Part shown: positions 25,040-33,432 of the stretch, piece by piece
How positions within the stretch are numbered: position 1 is the stretch's first letter
How the letters are laid out: each line of letters starts with the position of its first letter
Assembly (NCBI RefSeq): GCF_000725885.1
Contig: NZ_JODR01000013.1
Span: 62,001 to 126,000, forward strand
Direction of reading: 5' to 3'
DNA length: 64,000 nt
Source: Streptomyces albus subsp. albus
Lineage (GTDB): Bacteria > Actinomycetota > Actinomycetes > Streptomycetales > Streptomycetaceae
Notes under the pieces: model-generated
The model's input: only the letters and a program-made list of their open reading frames with translations
Told to the model about the DNA's origin: nothing
Databases searched by the model: none
Translations under genes and position numbers: made by a program

Positions 25040-26584
25040 CCCCTCCTGTGATCGCCGCCTCAGCCTATCGAACCTGTATTCGAACAGCGGATACTCGCGG
25101 CGAACACCCCACCTTCGAGTGACATGGTCGCGGGGTTGTCCGGCGTCCCCCGGGGGAGACAGGAACCGGGAGGGCGGCAGATCCTGAGAGCTCGGGGCTC
25201 CGGGTCGCCGCGGGGGGACATGGGGAGCCGGGGCTCCGGCCGCCGACGGCGCCGGGGCCCCGGCTGCTCACCGGCCCCGCACCCGGTCGCAGCGCGAGGC
25301 CGCCCGCGGAACTCCGCATCGACGGCTCCCTCCCGCCCGGACGCTCGGCAGCACATCCGGTCCCTGGGCGCACTCGTCCACAAGCGACAGCGTGGCATGC
25401 CAGACGCACACGCACCGCCGTTCCGGCAACTCTGGTACGGCGGACAGGATTTGGGAAGACGGCGGCCCCCACTAGGCCGAGACGCCGCACCCGCCGGAGC
25501 CGGTCCCCTGGGTCGCGGTGAGACGGCCGGCCGCCCGCCCACGGCGACGAAACCCGAGGCCAGCACGCTCGCCGCGCTCCCGGCCCGCGCCTGGTGACGG
25601 ACACCGGCGAGATGGCTCGGAACTCCCCGTAGGGGGCGCGCGCCGCGCCCCTCCACGCCGTCCCTCCCCGCACCGACGGGAGCAGCCGGATCACACTCCC
25701 CGGCGCACACCCCCACCCCGCACACCCCGGACCACACCTCGCCGCCCATCACCCCGCCGAGGCGCCCCACGCACACGCGGGGCACCCCGCACGGACCCGG
25801 GACCAGCACCGGGCGCCCCGGGAGAGCACGAGAAGTCGGTACCCACACACCGACGCGAACCGGACGCGCCCCCGCACGGCCCGCGTACGGGCGCCCTGCC
25901 CACCCTCCGGGCGGCGCTCCACACACGCAGGAAGCGGACGCCGAAGCACTGGGGCAAGACGCGAGCCGGATGCCAGGCGCCCCCGCACGGCCATGAATCG
26001 CCGGCGCCCGCACCGACGCGCACCGGGCGCACCCTGGCGCCGACCTGGGTGCCATGCCCCGCACGGCCGGACGCGCCCCCGCTGACCAGGGCGGCGCTCC
26101 CCGTAGGCCGGGGCGGTGCCCCGCACGAACAGGAGGCCGGTACCGGAGCGGAGGGCGACAGCAAGGCGAGCGCCCGGCACCCCGCACGGCCATGAATCGC
26201 CGGCGCCCCTCGCGGACGCGCACCGGGTGCGCCCTCGCGCCGACTTGCTGCCGTCCCCCCGCGCGGCTTCCCGGTGCGGCGCCCGCACGCACAGGAGCGA
26301 GCAGCAGGAAGCCAGGCGAGCACGGGCTCGGGTGCCACGCACCCCGCACCACCACGGCACCCCGCACCGGCACGAACCGGCTACTTGCCCCCCACGGGCC
26401 GGGGCGCCTGCCCCGCCAACCAAGCGCGCCGCCCCGGGCGGACCCGGGGCAGTGGCCGCACACAGGCCCGGGGCGCGGCGCCCCGCACAGGCCCGGGGGT
26501 GCGGCGCCCCACGCGGGCCCGCGGCCCCGGTGGGCGCCCCGCACACACGGGAGGCGGGGCCCGGGGGCAGGTGTCAGGGGTGGC
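25040..26584. other. 1.5-kb gene-free, extremely GC-rich region with degenerate repeats
   Basis: No frame here has the codon pattern of a real gene. Open frames exist on both strands only because stop codons are rare, and their translations are Arg/Pro/Gly/Ala mixtures. Composition is C-rich on the plus strand with many CCCCGCAC and GGCGGCGCTCC words repeated about every 150-200 bp. It lies downstream of dmdR1 and upstream of the alpha/beta hydrolase gene, both leftward. It may be the decayed remnant of an amplified sequence. Confidence 0.6.
25981..26252. repeat. Imperfect direct repeat, about 75 bp, period 199 bp
   Basis: A 29-bp stretch is identical at 25981-26009 and 26180-26208 (it contains GCACGGCCATGAATCGCC). 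Each is followed by about 45 bp of clearly related sequence (GACGCGCACCGGG, then GCGCCGAC). Related but more diverged words occur near 25855 (GACGCGAACCGGACGCGCC) and around 26360. Confidence 0.75.
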
Positions 26585-27280
26585 TCAGCGCTTGGCGACG
26601 AAGACGTGCTGGGCGACGTCCGCGCCCAGCTCGGCCGCCTCGCCGCTGCTGCCCACCTGGACGCCCCCGGCCGGGCCGGCGTTGACACTGACGACGGCCC
26701 CGGGCTGGACGCCCGCGCGGCGCAGTGTGTACATCAGCTGGGCGTCCATCTGGATCGGCTCGCCGATGCGGCGGACCACGACCGTCTTGCCGTCGCCGTC
26801 CGTGTCCAGGTCGTTGAGGCTGACCAGGCCGTCGTCCAGGAAGGGATCGACGGCGCCCTTCTCGCCCAGTTCCTCAAGGCCGGGGATGGGGTTGCCGTAG
26901 GGCGACTCCGTGGGGTGGCGCAGCAGGTCCAGCACGCGGCGCTCGACGGCCTCGCTCATCACGTGCTCCCAGCGGCACGCCTCCGCGTGCACCTGCTCCC
27001 ATTCCAGGCCGATGACGTCGACCAGCAGACACTCGGCGAGCCGGTGCTTGCGCATGACGCGGGTGGCCAGCCGGCGGCCTTCCTCCGTCAGTTCCAGGTG
27101 CCGGTCCCCGGCGACGGTCACGAGCCCGTCCCGTTCCATGCGGGCCACGGTCTGGCTGACCGTGGGGCCGCTCTGGTCCAGGCGCTCGGCGATGCGGGCA
27201 CGCATCGGGACCACACCCTCTTCCTCCAGCTCCAGGATGGTGCGGAGATACATCTCCGTGGTGTCGATGAGTCCTGACAT
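26585..27280 (-). CDS. dmdR1: DtxR-family iron-dependent repressor DmdR1
   Basis: 231 residues, start [22 protein letters not shown]. The N-terminal winged HTH ([26 protein letters not shown]), the dimerisation/metal domain ([38 protein letters not shown], with the Cys102-type, Glu and His ligands of DtxR) and the C-terminal SH3-like domain are all present. With Fe(II) it represses siderophore and iron-uptake genes. The product is very close to S. coelicolor DmdR1 as I recall it. In S. coelicolor an antiparallel ORF (adm) overlaps dmdR1; an open frame also exists antisense here. The SIS-domain gene is divergent. Confidence 0.95.
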   Translation of the reverse strand: MSGLIDTTEMYLRTILELEEEGVVPMRARIAERLDQSGPTVSQTVARMERDGLVTVAGDRHLELTEEGRRLATRVMRKHRLAECLLVDVIGLEWEQVHAEACRWEHVMSEAVERRVLDLLRHPTESPYGNPIPGLEELGEKGAVDPFLDDGLVSLNDLDTDGDGKTVVVRRIGEPIQMDAQLMYTLRRAGVQPGAVVSVNAGPAGGVQVGSSGEAAELGADVAQHVFVAKR

Positions 27281-27459
27281 GCGTAGCCCCTAGTCAGCTC
27301 GTGCGGTGGCCCTGCTGGCAATTCTGACGCATCCCACCGACAACCGTGCGGGCCGAAGCCGGGTGGCGCCCGCGCGGGCCGTGTACCGGCGGTTGACAGG
27401 AGAAGGTCCAGACCTCACCGTGATCGCGGTACTACGCAACGGGACCGGCAGGGGGCGCG

Positions 27460-28290
27460 ATGGACGAGACGGCGGCACAGGACGGCGGACGGGCGGCGAC
27501 GCCCGGGACGGCGACGGGACGGGACGAGGAGGCCCCCACGGCGGACCGGTCGGCCGCCGACGACTTCTTCGACGCGGCCATCGCCCTGCTCCAGCAGGTC
27601 AGGGACGGTGAGGGAGACGCCGTACGGGAGGCGGGCGCGCTGCTGGCCGACACCGTCGCCGCCGGCGGCCGGGTCTTCGCGTTCGGCGCCGGCCACTCCT
27701 CGCTGCCGGCCCAGGACACCGTCTACCGGGCCGGCGGACTGGCCGTGATGAATCTGCTCAACATTCCCGGTGCGGTCGGCGTGGACGTCCGGCCGGCCAC
27801 GCTCGGCAGCGCGCTGGAGCGGGTCCCCGGGCTGGCGGCGGCGGCCCTGGACTCCAGCCCGGCCCGCGCCGGCGATCTGCTCGTCGTCATCTCCCTCTCG
27901 GGCCGCAACGCGCTCCCCGTGGAGCTGGCGATGAACGCCCGCGCGCTCGGCTTGAAGGTGATCGGCATCACCTCTCTCGCCTACTCCCGTGAGACCCGCT
28001 CCCGGCACACGACGGGCACCTTCCTCAAGGACCACTGCGATCTGGTGGTGGACAGCCGGATCGCGCTGGGCGACGCGGAGCTGACCGCCGAGGGCGTCGG
28101 GGCGCCCTTCGCGCCGGCCTCCACGGTGGTGACGAGCGCGCTGATGCAGGCCGTCGTCGCCGAGGCGACCTGCGCACTGGCGCGGAAGGGCATCGAGCCG
28201 CCCATGCTGCGCTCGGGCAACGTGGACGGCGGCCACGACTGGAACGCGCGGGTGATGGACGCCTACGCGGACCGGATCTTCTACCGCTGA
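27460..28290 (+). CDS. SIS-domain protein (sugar isomerase-like, UPF0309 type)
   Basis: 276 residues. The SIS (sugar isomerase) fold starts at about residue 35: DDFFDAAIALLQQVRDGEG, then the phosphosugar-binding motifs GGRVFAFGAGHSSLPAQDTVYRAGG and LLVVISLSGRNALPVELAMNARALGLKVIGIT. Such proteins bind or isomerise phosphorylated amino sugars or act as regulatory sensors. The first 30 residues are unstructured. It is divergent from dmdR1 with a 179-bp shared promoter region. Its last 10 bp overlap tail to tail with the PAS protein gene. Confidence 0.9.
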   Translation: MDETAAQDGGRAATPGTATGRDEEAPTADRSAADDFFDAAIALLQQVRDGEGDAVREAGALLADTVAAGGRVFAFGAGHSSLPAQDTVYRAGGLAVMNLLNIPGAVGVDVRPATLGSALERVPGLAAAALDSSPARAGDLLVVISLSGRNALPVELAMNARALGLKVIGITSLAYSRETRSRHTTGTFLKDHCDLVVDSRIALGDAELTAEGVGAPFAPASTVVTSALMQAVVAEATCALARKGIEPPMLRSGNVDGGHDWNARVMDAYADRIFYR

Positions 28291-29807
28291 CCCGCACCGC
28301 CGCGCAGCGCGAGCGCCAGGTCCACCGCCGCCGCGACGTGGGCGGTGACCTGCTCGGCGTGGTCGGCGTCCGCTCTGTCGAAGGGGCGCCGGCCGGCATC
28401 CCGCAGGAAGGTGACGATCCCCAGGGACCGGCCGCGGCAGCGCAGCACCGTGCACAGTCCGTGCAGGGTGCCCTGCGGCCACTTGCGGGCCCGCGCCCAC
28501 TCCTGGGCGTCCTGCGCGTCGCTGCCCGTACCGCCGCCGCTGGCCCGTACCGAGGTGCAGCGCTGGTACGCCTGGAGCGCCGGGTGGCCGTCCGGGTAGG
28601 CGACGGGGATACCGCTGGCGGTGCCCGGTTCGATGAACGGCATCCGGCCGCGTTCGGCGGCCGGGGTCTGCGCGGCCCGCACCAGCCGGACGGCGCGCGA
28701 GGGCAGCGCGTCCAAGGAGGTGTCCCGCGTCGGGGCGGGCTCGGGGCCCGGGTCGGCGGCCAGGTCGAGCAGCGCGTGGTCGGCGAAGCCGGCGAGGGCG
28801 AACTCCAGGTGGAGGCGGGCGGCCTCCATCGCGTCCGCGCACTCGGCGGCGGCGCGGGCCGCGCGGTGCAGCCGGCTGTCGCGGAAGCGCAGCCGGGCGG
28901 CGGCACGCTCCTCCTCCTTGTGCGCGGTGACGTCCTGGAAGAGCCAGGCGACGCCGAGGGGCACCGGTTCCTCGGCGAGTGGCGAGGACAGCCGCAGGAA
29001 ACCGCTGCGCCAGCAGCGGCGACGTGCGGACTCCGCCTCCTCGGTGCGTTCCGCGCCGTCCCGGCGCCCGCCGCTCTCCCCCTTCCCGGGGCCGCGCAGG
29101 GTGACCCAGAACTCGGCGGGGGCCGGCGGCGCCCCTTCGCCGAGGACGTGCTGGAGGGCGCCTTCGAGTTCCTCCATGCCCTGGTCGAGCAGTTCCCCGA
29201 GCGGACGGCCGAGCATCGCGGCGCGGGCGGGGACACGGAAGGCGCGGGCCGCGTGGGTGTTGACGACGGTGGGCCGCAGATCGGCGTCGACCAGGACGAC
29301 GCCCCAGGCGGCGTCCTCCAGCAGTGCCTCGCTCAGCGCGATGGACCGCTCCAGGTCGATCTGCGCGTGGACCTCGCTGAAGGCGCAGTACACGCCCTTG
29401 GCGCGGCCGTCGGCGCCGGTGACGCCGCAGGACTGGATGCGCACCAGCACCCGTCCGCCGTCCTTGGTCAGCAGCGCGACCTCGTGGACGTGCCGGCCGG
29501 GCGCCCGCATCGCGCCGAGCAGCTGGCCCTCGATCTCCTCGGCGTCGGCCGCGCGCACCGCCCAGCCGGCCAGCCCCTGGCGGCCGACGGCCTCTTCCTG
29601 GGTCCAGCCGAGCATCCGCTCGGCCTCGCGGTTCCAGTGGGTGACCACGCCCTCGGCGTCGAAGGCGCACAAGGCGGCGTCCATGCCGTCGAGCAGCGCG
29701 GCGAGCAGGAGCTCGTCAACGGGCCCGCCGGGCCCCGCGGACTGGCCGGGTCCGCCGTCGTCGCCGTCCGAGGACGACGCGGAGTGAGTCTCGGATCGAG
29801 CCGCCAC
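28281..29807 (-). CDS. PAS/GAF sensor protein without recognised output domain
   Basis: 508 residues from GTG 29807 (behind AAGGGGGG; an ATG at 29861 would add 18). First PAS domain about 30-150 (LLDGMDAALCAFDAEGVVTHWNREAERMLGWTQEEAVGR), second PAS about 155-310 (LEDAAWGVVLVDADLRPTVVNTHAARAFRVPARAAML, VAWLFQDVTAHKEEE), then a GAF-like region to the end (GTLHGLCTVLRCRGRSLGIVTFLR). No histidine kinase, PP2C phosphatase, HTH or GGDEF domain follows, which is unusual: in Streptomyces this architecture normally ends in SpoIIE/PP2C. It may act by protein interaction. Tail-to-tail overlap of 10 bp with the SIS gene. Confidence 0.82.
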   Translation of the reverse strand: MAARSETHSASSSDGDDGGPGQSAGPGGPVDELLLAALLDGMDAALCAFDAEGVVTHWNREAERMLGWTQEEAVGRQGLAGWAVRAADAEEIEGQLLGAMRAPGRHVHEVALLTKDGGRVLVRIQSCGVTGADGRAKGVYCAFSEVHAQIDLERSIALSEALLEDAAWGVVLVDADLRPTVVNTHAARAFRVPARAAMLGRPLGELLDQGMEELEGALQHVLGEGAPPAPAEFWVTLRGPGKGESGGRRDGAERTEEAESARRRCWRSGFLRLSSPLAEEPVPLGVAWLFQDVTAHKEEERAAARLRFRDSRLHRAARAAAECADAMEAARLHLEFALAGFADHALLDLAADPGPEPAPTRDTSLDALPSRAVRLVRAAQTPAAERGRMPFIEPGTASGIPVAYPDGHPALQAYQRCTSVRASGGGTGSDAQDAQEWARARKWPQGTLHGLCTVLRCRGRSLGIVTFLRDAGRRPFDRADADHAEQVTAHVAAAVDLALALRGGAGQR

Positions 29808-29931
29808 CTCGGCACCCCCCTTGGTCGCTGTGTCCGTCGCGGAACGCGACGGCGCATACACGGATCATTGAATCCGAACGTGACGCACCGCACAGCGGGT
29901 TCCCGTGAATCGTTGCCGCCCCGAAATTCGT

Positions 29932-29960
29932 TTGCCGCCGCTCCGGCGGGTGCCTACGGT
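29932..29960 (+). promoter_or_regulatory. Consensus-like vegetative promoter for the tiny ORF at 29994
   Basis: TTGCCG (29932-29937), exactly 17 bp, then TACGGT (29955-29960). This fits the HrdB-type promoter of Streptomyces. A transcript would start near 29967 and run into a near-perfect ribosome binding site. Confidence 0.55.
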
Positions 29961-29993
29961 GTGGGGCACACAGGAAAGGAGGTGATCCGGCTG

Positions 29994-30032
29994 ATGATCA
30001 ATCACCGGACGTGTGAGGTGGCTGCGGCCTGA
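29994..30032 (+). CDS. Putative 12-residue peptide or leader ORF (MINHRTCEVAAA)
   Basis: The ATG at 29994 is preceded by GAAAGGAGGTGATCC (29974-29988), which pairs over 15 bases with the 3' end of Streptomyces 16S rRNA. GGAGG ends 11 bases before the ATG. A good promoter lies directly upstream and several hairpins downstream. There is no rightward gene within 1.3 kb to be attenuated, so it may be a free-standing small transcript. Expression is inferred from the signals alone; I do not recognise the peptide. Confidence 0.45.
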   Translation: MINHRTCEVAAA

Positions 30033-30053
30033 GGCCGACGCCACTAGCGTGAC

Positions 30054-30141
30054 GCCGGTTTCGCCGGCCAATCCACAGCAGTCACCCGGCCCGTGGGCTC
30101 GTCGGACTCGTCCGACCGACGCCCTCCGCCCCGCGGAGGGA
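30054..30141. terminator. Three consecutive hairpins downstream of the tiny ORF
   Basis: GCCGG-TTTCG-CCGGC (30054-30068), GTCGGA-CTCG-TCCGAC (30101-30116) and CCCTCCGC-CCC-GCGGAGGG (30122-30140) are all perfect stems. The last is the strongest terminator candidate, for the small rightward transcript and for pdxH arriving from the other side. Confidence 0.55.
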
Positions 30142-30205
30142 GTCGCTCACGGGCCGTTCTGCGTGCCCGGACGCCCACCTGGGGCGTCCGGGCGACGCGG
30201 CCCGG

Positions 30206-30967
30206 TCAGGGGCAGAGCCGCTCGACGGTCCAGGTGCCGTCCTCGCCGAGGGTGTAGCGCAGCCGGTCGTGCAGCCGGTTCTCCCTGCCCTGCCAGAACT
30301 CGACCGTCTCGGGCCGCACCCGGTAGCCGCCCCACTGGGCGGGGGCCGGGACGTCCTCGCCCTCCGGGTAGCGCTCCGCGAGCTGCTCGAACATCCGGTC
30401 CAGCTCGGCCCTGGAGGCCACCCGGGAGGACTGTTCGCTGGCCCAGGCGCCCAGCTGGGAGCCGTGCGGCCGGGTGCGGAAGTAGGCGGCCGTCTCGGCG
30501 CGGCCGGTGCGCTCGGCCCGGCCGGAGACGATCACCTGGCGGGCGATGCCGTGCCAGGGGAAGAGCAGCGACACATACGGATTGGCGTCGATCTCCCGGC
30601 CCTTGCGCGAACCGTAGTTGGTGAAGAAGACGAAGCCGCGCTCGTCGTACTTCTTCAGCAGGACGGTGCGGGAGCTGGGCCGGCCCCGTTCGTCGGCGGT
30701 GGAGCAGACCATCGCGTTGGGCTCGTGCAGACCGCTCGCCCCGGCCTGCGCGAACCAGAGCGCGAACTGGGTGAACGGGTCGGGCGCCAGGTCGCTCTCG
30801 CTGAGTCCCACGTCGCGGTAGTGGGCGCGCATGGCGGCCGGGTCGAGGGTGGTGGGGCCGGCCGGATCGCCGGCGGCTGCGGCGGCGCGCCCGGCATGGC
30901 CGGCTCGGTCGGCGTGATCGGCTTGATCGGAATGATCGGCGTGAGGCACGCCGCTATCTTGCAGCAT
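30206..30967 (-). CDS. pdxH: Pyridoxamine/pyridoxine 5'-phosphate oxidase PdxH
   Basis: FMN-dependent oxidase that makes pyridoxal phosphate from PNP or PMP. 253 residues from ATG 30967; an upstream ATG at 31006 is in frame. The conserved block is [59 protein letters not shown] (FMN phosphate binding) and the C-terminal substrate site [17 protein letters not shown]. The first 45 residues, rich in His/Ala/Asp, are an extension not needed for the fold. It is divergent from citrate synthase. Confidence 0.95.
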   Translation of the reverse strand: MLQDSGVPHADHSDQADHADRAGHAGRAAAAAGDPAGPTTLDPAAMRAHYRDVGLSESDLAPDPFTQFALWFAQAGASGLHEPNAMVCSTADERGRPSSRTVLLKKYDERGFVFFTNYGSRKGREIDANPYVSLLFPWHGIARQVIVSGRAERTGRAETAAYFRTRPHGSQLGAWASEQSSRVASRAELDRMFEQLAERYPEGEDVPAPAQWGGYRVRPETVEFWQGRENRLHDRLRYTLGEDGTWTVERLCP

Positions 30968-31348
30968 GCGGGCCCGTCCCGGTCGGACAGTCTGCCCGGT
31001 GGACACTTACCGCACACCTGCGGGCCACGAATCGGTCGCTGTGCCTCTTCTCACCCTCCCCGGGCGGGCGGGCGGGGCACCAGAATCCTGCGCGGGAGCT
31101 GTGGTGACGGCACACCAAGGGCTATGGTTGCCGCTCCGCCCAGGGTGCTCCGGCCACAGGGCAGCGGAGCGTGACCAGCCGCCGGGGCGGGCATGACCGT
31201 GGTGGGGCCCGGTCCGTGAGCCGCGAGGACGGCAGCGGAACCGTTCGCCGCACCGGCACAGCAGACCACGCTGCCCAGCGCAGCCCACGCCAGCAGGTCG
31301 TACCGCCGCCGGCACCGCCTTGGCGGCACTCACCGAGGGAGCAGCCAG
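30968..31348. other. Divergent promoter region of pdxH and the citrate synthase gene
   Basis: About 380 bp with no gene. On the plus strand a TATGGT (31123-31128) is a candidate -10 box, leaving a leader of about 215 bases before the citrate synthase ATG. GAGGGAGCAGCC is its ribosome binding site. No riboswitch fold is recognised. Confidence 0.45.
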
Positions 31349-32440
31349 ATGTCCGATTTCGTACCCGGACTCGAAGGGGTCGTCGCGTTCGAGACGGAGA
31401 TCGCCGAGCCCGACAAGGAAGGCGGTTCGCTCCGCTACCGGGGCGTGGACATCGAAGACCTCGTCGGAAACGTCTCGTTCGGCAACGTGTGGGGACTGCT
31501 GGTGGACGGCAGCTTCAACCCCGGGCTGCCGCCCGCCGAGCCCTTCCCCATCCCCGTGCACTCCGGCGACATCCGCGTGGACGTGCAGTCCGCGCTGGCC
31601 ATGCTCGCCCCCGTCTGGGGCCTCAAACCGCTGCTCGACATCGACGCGGAGACCGCCCGCGACAACCTCGCCCGCGCCGCCGTGATGGCCCTCTCCTACG
31701 TGGCGCAGTCCGCGCGCGGCCAGGGCCTGCCGATGGTGCCGCAGAAGGAGATCGACAAGGCCGACACCGTCGTCGAACGCTTCATGCGGCGCTGGCGCGG
31801 CGAACCCGACCCCAAGCACGTGGCCGCCGTGGACGCCTACTGGACGTCCGCCGCCGAACACGGCATGAACGCCTCCACGTTCACCGCCCGCGTCATCGCC
31901 TCGACCGGCGCCGACGTCGCCGCCGCGCTGTCCGGCGCCGTCGGCGCCATGTCGGGGCCACTGCACGGCGGCGCCCCCTCCCGCGTCCTCGGCATGATCG
32001 AGGAGATCGAGCGCACCGGCAACGCCGAGGAGTACGTCAAGCGGCAACTCGACCGGGGCGAGCGGCTGATGGGCTTCGGCCACCGCGTCTACCGCGCGGA
32101 GGACCCGCGCGCCCGCGTACTGCGGCGCACGGCCAAGGAACTGGGCGCCCCCCGCTACGAGGTGGCTCTCGCCCTGGAGAAGGCCGCCCTCGCCGAACTG
32201 CGCGCCCGCCGCCCCGACCGGGTGCTGGAGACCAACGTCGAGTTCTGGGCCGCCATCGTCCTCGACTTCGCCGAGGTCCCCGCGCACATGTTCACCTCGA
32301 TGTTCACCTGCGCCCGTACCGCAGGCTGGTCGGCGCACATCCTGGAACAGAAGCGGACGGGCCGCCTGGTACGCCCGTCGGCCCGCTACGTGGGACCCGG
32401 CCCCCGCGACCCCCGCGAGGTGGAGGGCTACCCGGGCTGA
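31349..32440 (+). CDS. citA: Citrate synthase (CitA type)
   Basis: Condenses acetyl-CoA and oxaloacetate to citrate. 363 residues, a short type II-like actinobacterial form. Active-site residues are visible: His206 in GPLHGGAP, His245 in GFGHRVYRAEDPRA, and Asp306 in IVLDFAEVP. The C-terminal CARTAGWSAHILEQK helix is conserved. It starts at ATG 31349 and ends at a strong hairpin that separates it from the convergent DUF397 array. It is probably the second citrate synthase paralogue of the S. coelicolor type; a larger citrate synthase usually lies elsewhere in the chromosome. Confidence 0.95.
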   Translation: MSDFVPGLEGVVAFETEIAEPDKEGGSLRYRGVDIEDLVGNVSFGNVWGLLVDGSFNPGLPPAEPFPIPVHSGDIRVDVQSALAMLAPVWGLKPLLDIDAETARDNLARAAVMALSYVAQSARGQGLPMVPQKEIDKADTVVERFMRRWRGEPDPKHVAAVDAYWTSAAEHGMNASTFTARVIASTGADVAAALSGAVGAMSGPLHGGAPSRVLGMIEEIERTGNAEEYVKRQLDRGERLMGFGHRVYRAEDPRARVLRRTAKELGAPRYEVALALEKAALAELRARRPDRVLETNVEFWAAIVLDFAEVPAHMFTSMFTCARTAGWSAHILEQKRTGRLVRPSARYVGPGPRDPREVEGYPG

Positions 32441-32450
32441 GCCCGGCACG

Positions 32451-32488
32451 CACCGTCTCCGCCACCTGGTGCGGTGACGGAGACGGTG
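32451..32488. terminator. Bidirectional terminator hairpin
   Basis: CACCGTCTCCG (32451-32461) pairs perfectly with CGGAGACGGTG (32478-32488) around a 16-base loop. Sits between citA and the end of the leftward DUF397 array. Confidence 0.8.
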
Positions 32489-32521
32489 ACATCACCCCGC
32501 GCGGCACGGGACGCCCGCCCC

Positions 32522-32701
32522 CTACCCGGCCACCTTCTGGATGAAGGCGGCCCACTGGGCGGACGGCACGGAGAGGACCGGGCCGCGCTGCTCCTTGGAG
32601 TCACGGACGTGGACCCTGCCGGGGGTCTGCGCGACCTGCACGCAGTTGCCGCCGTCCGGTCCGCTGTGGCTGCTCTTCCGCCACGAAAGCCCGCGGTTCA
32701 T
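32522..32701 (-). CDS. DUF397 protein, array copy 6 (terminal)
   Basis: 59 residues: begins MNRGLSWRKSSHSGPDGGNC and ends WAAFIQKVAG. DUF397 hallmarks are W-R-K-S-S-x-S, the single Cys, VHVRDSKEQRGPVLSV and W-x-AF. The start overlaps the stop of copy 5 as ATGA. Alone among the six it stops right after VAG, lacking the GER tail; in the other copies the codons of that tail serve as ribosome binding site for the next gene, and here no gene follows. DUF397 proteins work with an HTH-DUF5753 partner; that of S. coelicolor Scr1/Scr2 or WhiJ loci affects development or antibiotic production. Confidence 0.85.
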   Translation of the reverse strand: MNRGLSWRKSSHSGPDGGNCVQVAQTPGRVHVRDSKEQRGPVLSVPSAQWAAFIQKVAG

Positions 32702-32883
32702 CCCTCACCTGCCACATGCCGGACGAAGACCGCCCACTGGACGGACGGCACGGAAAGGATCGGGCCGCGCTGCTCCTTGGAGTCACGGACGTGGACCCTG
32801 CCGGGGGTCCGCGCGACCTCCACGCAGTTGCCGCCGTCCGAGCCGCTGTAGCTGCTCTTGCGCCATGTGAGCTCGCGTCTCAT
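32698..32883 (-). CDS. DUF397 protein, array copy 5
   Basis: 61 residues with the full DUF397 pattern (MRRELTWRKSSYSGSDGG at the start, VHVRDSKEQRGPILSV in the middle). It differs from copy 4 at only 6 of 61 positions, so this is a recent duplication. It overlaps copies 4 and 6 by 4 bp each. The last four codons plus stop (GCAGGTGAGGGATGA) contain the Shine-Dalgarno-like AGGTGAGG for copy 6. No catalytic residues; probably a small partner or modulator of the HTH protein at 33635-34546. Confidence 0.88.
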   Translation of the reverse strand: MRRELTWRKSSYSGSDGGNCVEVARTPGRVHVRDSKEQRGPILSVPSVQWAVFVRHVAGEG

Positions 32884-33065
32884 CGCTCACCTGCCACATG
32901 CCGAACGAAAGCCGCCCACTGGACGGACGGCACGGAAAGGATCGGGCCGCGCTGCTCCTTGGAGTCACGGACGTGGACCCTGCCGGAGGTGTGCGCGACC
33001 TCCACACAGTCTCCGCCGTCCGAGCCGCTGTAGCTGCTCTTCCGCCATGCGAGCTCGCGTCTCAT
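32880..33065 (-). CDS. DUF397 protein, array copy 4
   Basis: 61 residues, MRRELAWRKSSYSGSDGG to FVRHVAGER. Nearly identical to copy 5 (changes T6A, N19D, R25H, P27S, V52A, G61R, relative to copy 5). The ATGA overlap with both neighbours keeps all six copies in one translationally coupled series. Being so similar yet individually intact argues for selection on copy number or slight differences in partner specificity; that is inference. Confidence 0.88.
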   Translation of the reverse strand: MRRELAWRKSSYSGSDGGDCVEVAHTSGRVHVRDSKEQRGPILSVPSVQWAAFVRHVAGER

Positions 33066-33250
33066 CGCTCACCTGCCACATGCCGAATGAAGACCGCCCA
33101 CTGGACGGACGGCACTGAAAGAACCGGGCCGCGCGTCCGCTTGGAGTCACGAACATGCACGGCGGCCGATGTGCGTGCGACCTCCACACAGTCGCTGGAG
33201 CCGGACGAGCCGCTGTAGCTGCTCTTGTGCCACAGCAGCTCCCGCTTCAT
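33062..33250 (-). CDS. DUF397 protein, array copy 3
   Basis: 62 residues, MKRELLWHKSSYSGSSGSSDC, with one extra residue in the Gly/Ser loop before the Cys and a changed core (VHVRDSKRTRGPVLSV in place of KEQRGP). The K-R-T-R patch makes this copy more basic than the others, so the copies are not functionally equal in charge. It overlaps copies 2 and 4 by 4 bp. Confidence 0.87.
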   Translation of the reverse strand: MKRELLWHKSSYSGSSGSSDCVEVARTSAAVHVRDSKRTRGPVLSVPSVQWAVFIRHVAGER

Positions 33251-33432
33251 CGCTCACCTGCCAGGTGCCGGACGAAGACCGCCCACTCGCGTGGCGGTAC
33301 GGAGAGGACCGGGCCGCGCTGCTCCTTCGAGTCACGGACGTGAACTGTGCCGGGGGCGCGCGCGACTTCTACGCAGTTGCCGCCGCACGAGCCGCTGTAG
33401 CTGCTCTTCCGCCATGCGAGGTCAGGCCTCAT
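33247..33432 (-). CDS. DUF397 protein, array copy 2
   Basis: 61 residues from ATG 33432 (MRPDLAWRKSSYSGSCGGNC), carrying a second cysteine in the loop, unlike the other copies. The frame is open a little farther upstream, but the ATGA overlap with copy 1 and the family start fix the start. It ends in FVRHLAGER, the same last residues as the HTH regulator upstream of the array. Confidence 0.87.
   Translation of the reverse strand: MRPDLAWRKSSYSGSCGGNCVEVARAPGTVHVRDSKEQRGPVLSVPPREWAVFVRHLAGER

Noticed and set aside
25060-26688. 542-codon minus-strand open frame through the repeat region
   Set aside because: Runs into dmdR1 in another frame, has no codon bias or conserved segment, and its repeated words (for example FMAVRG) only reflect the DNA repeats.
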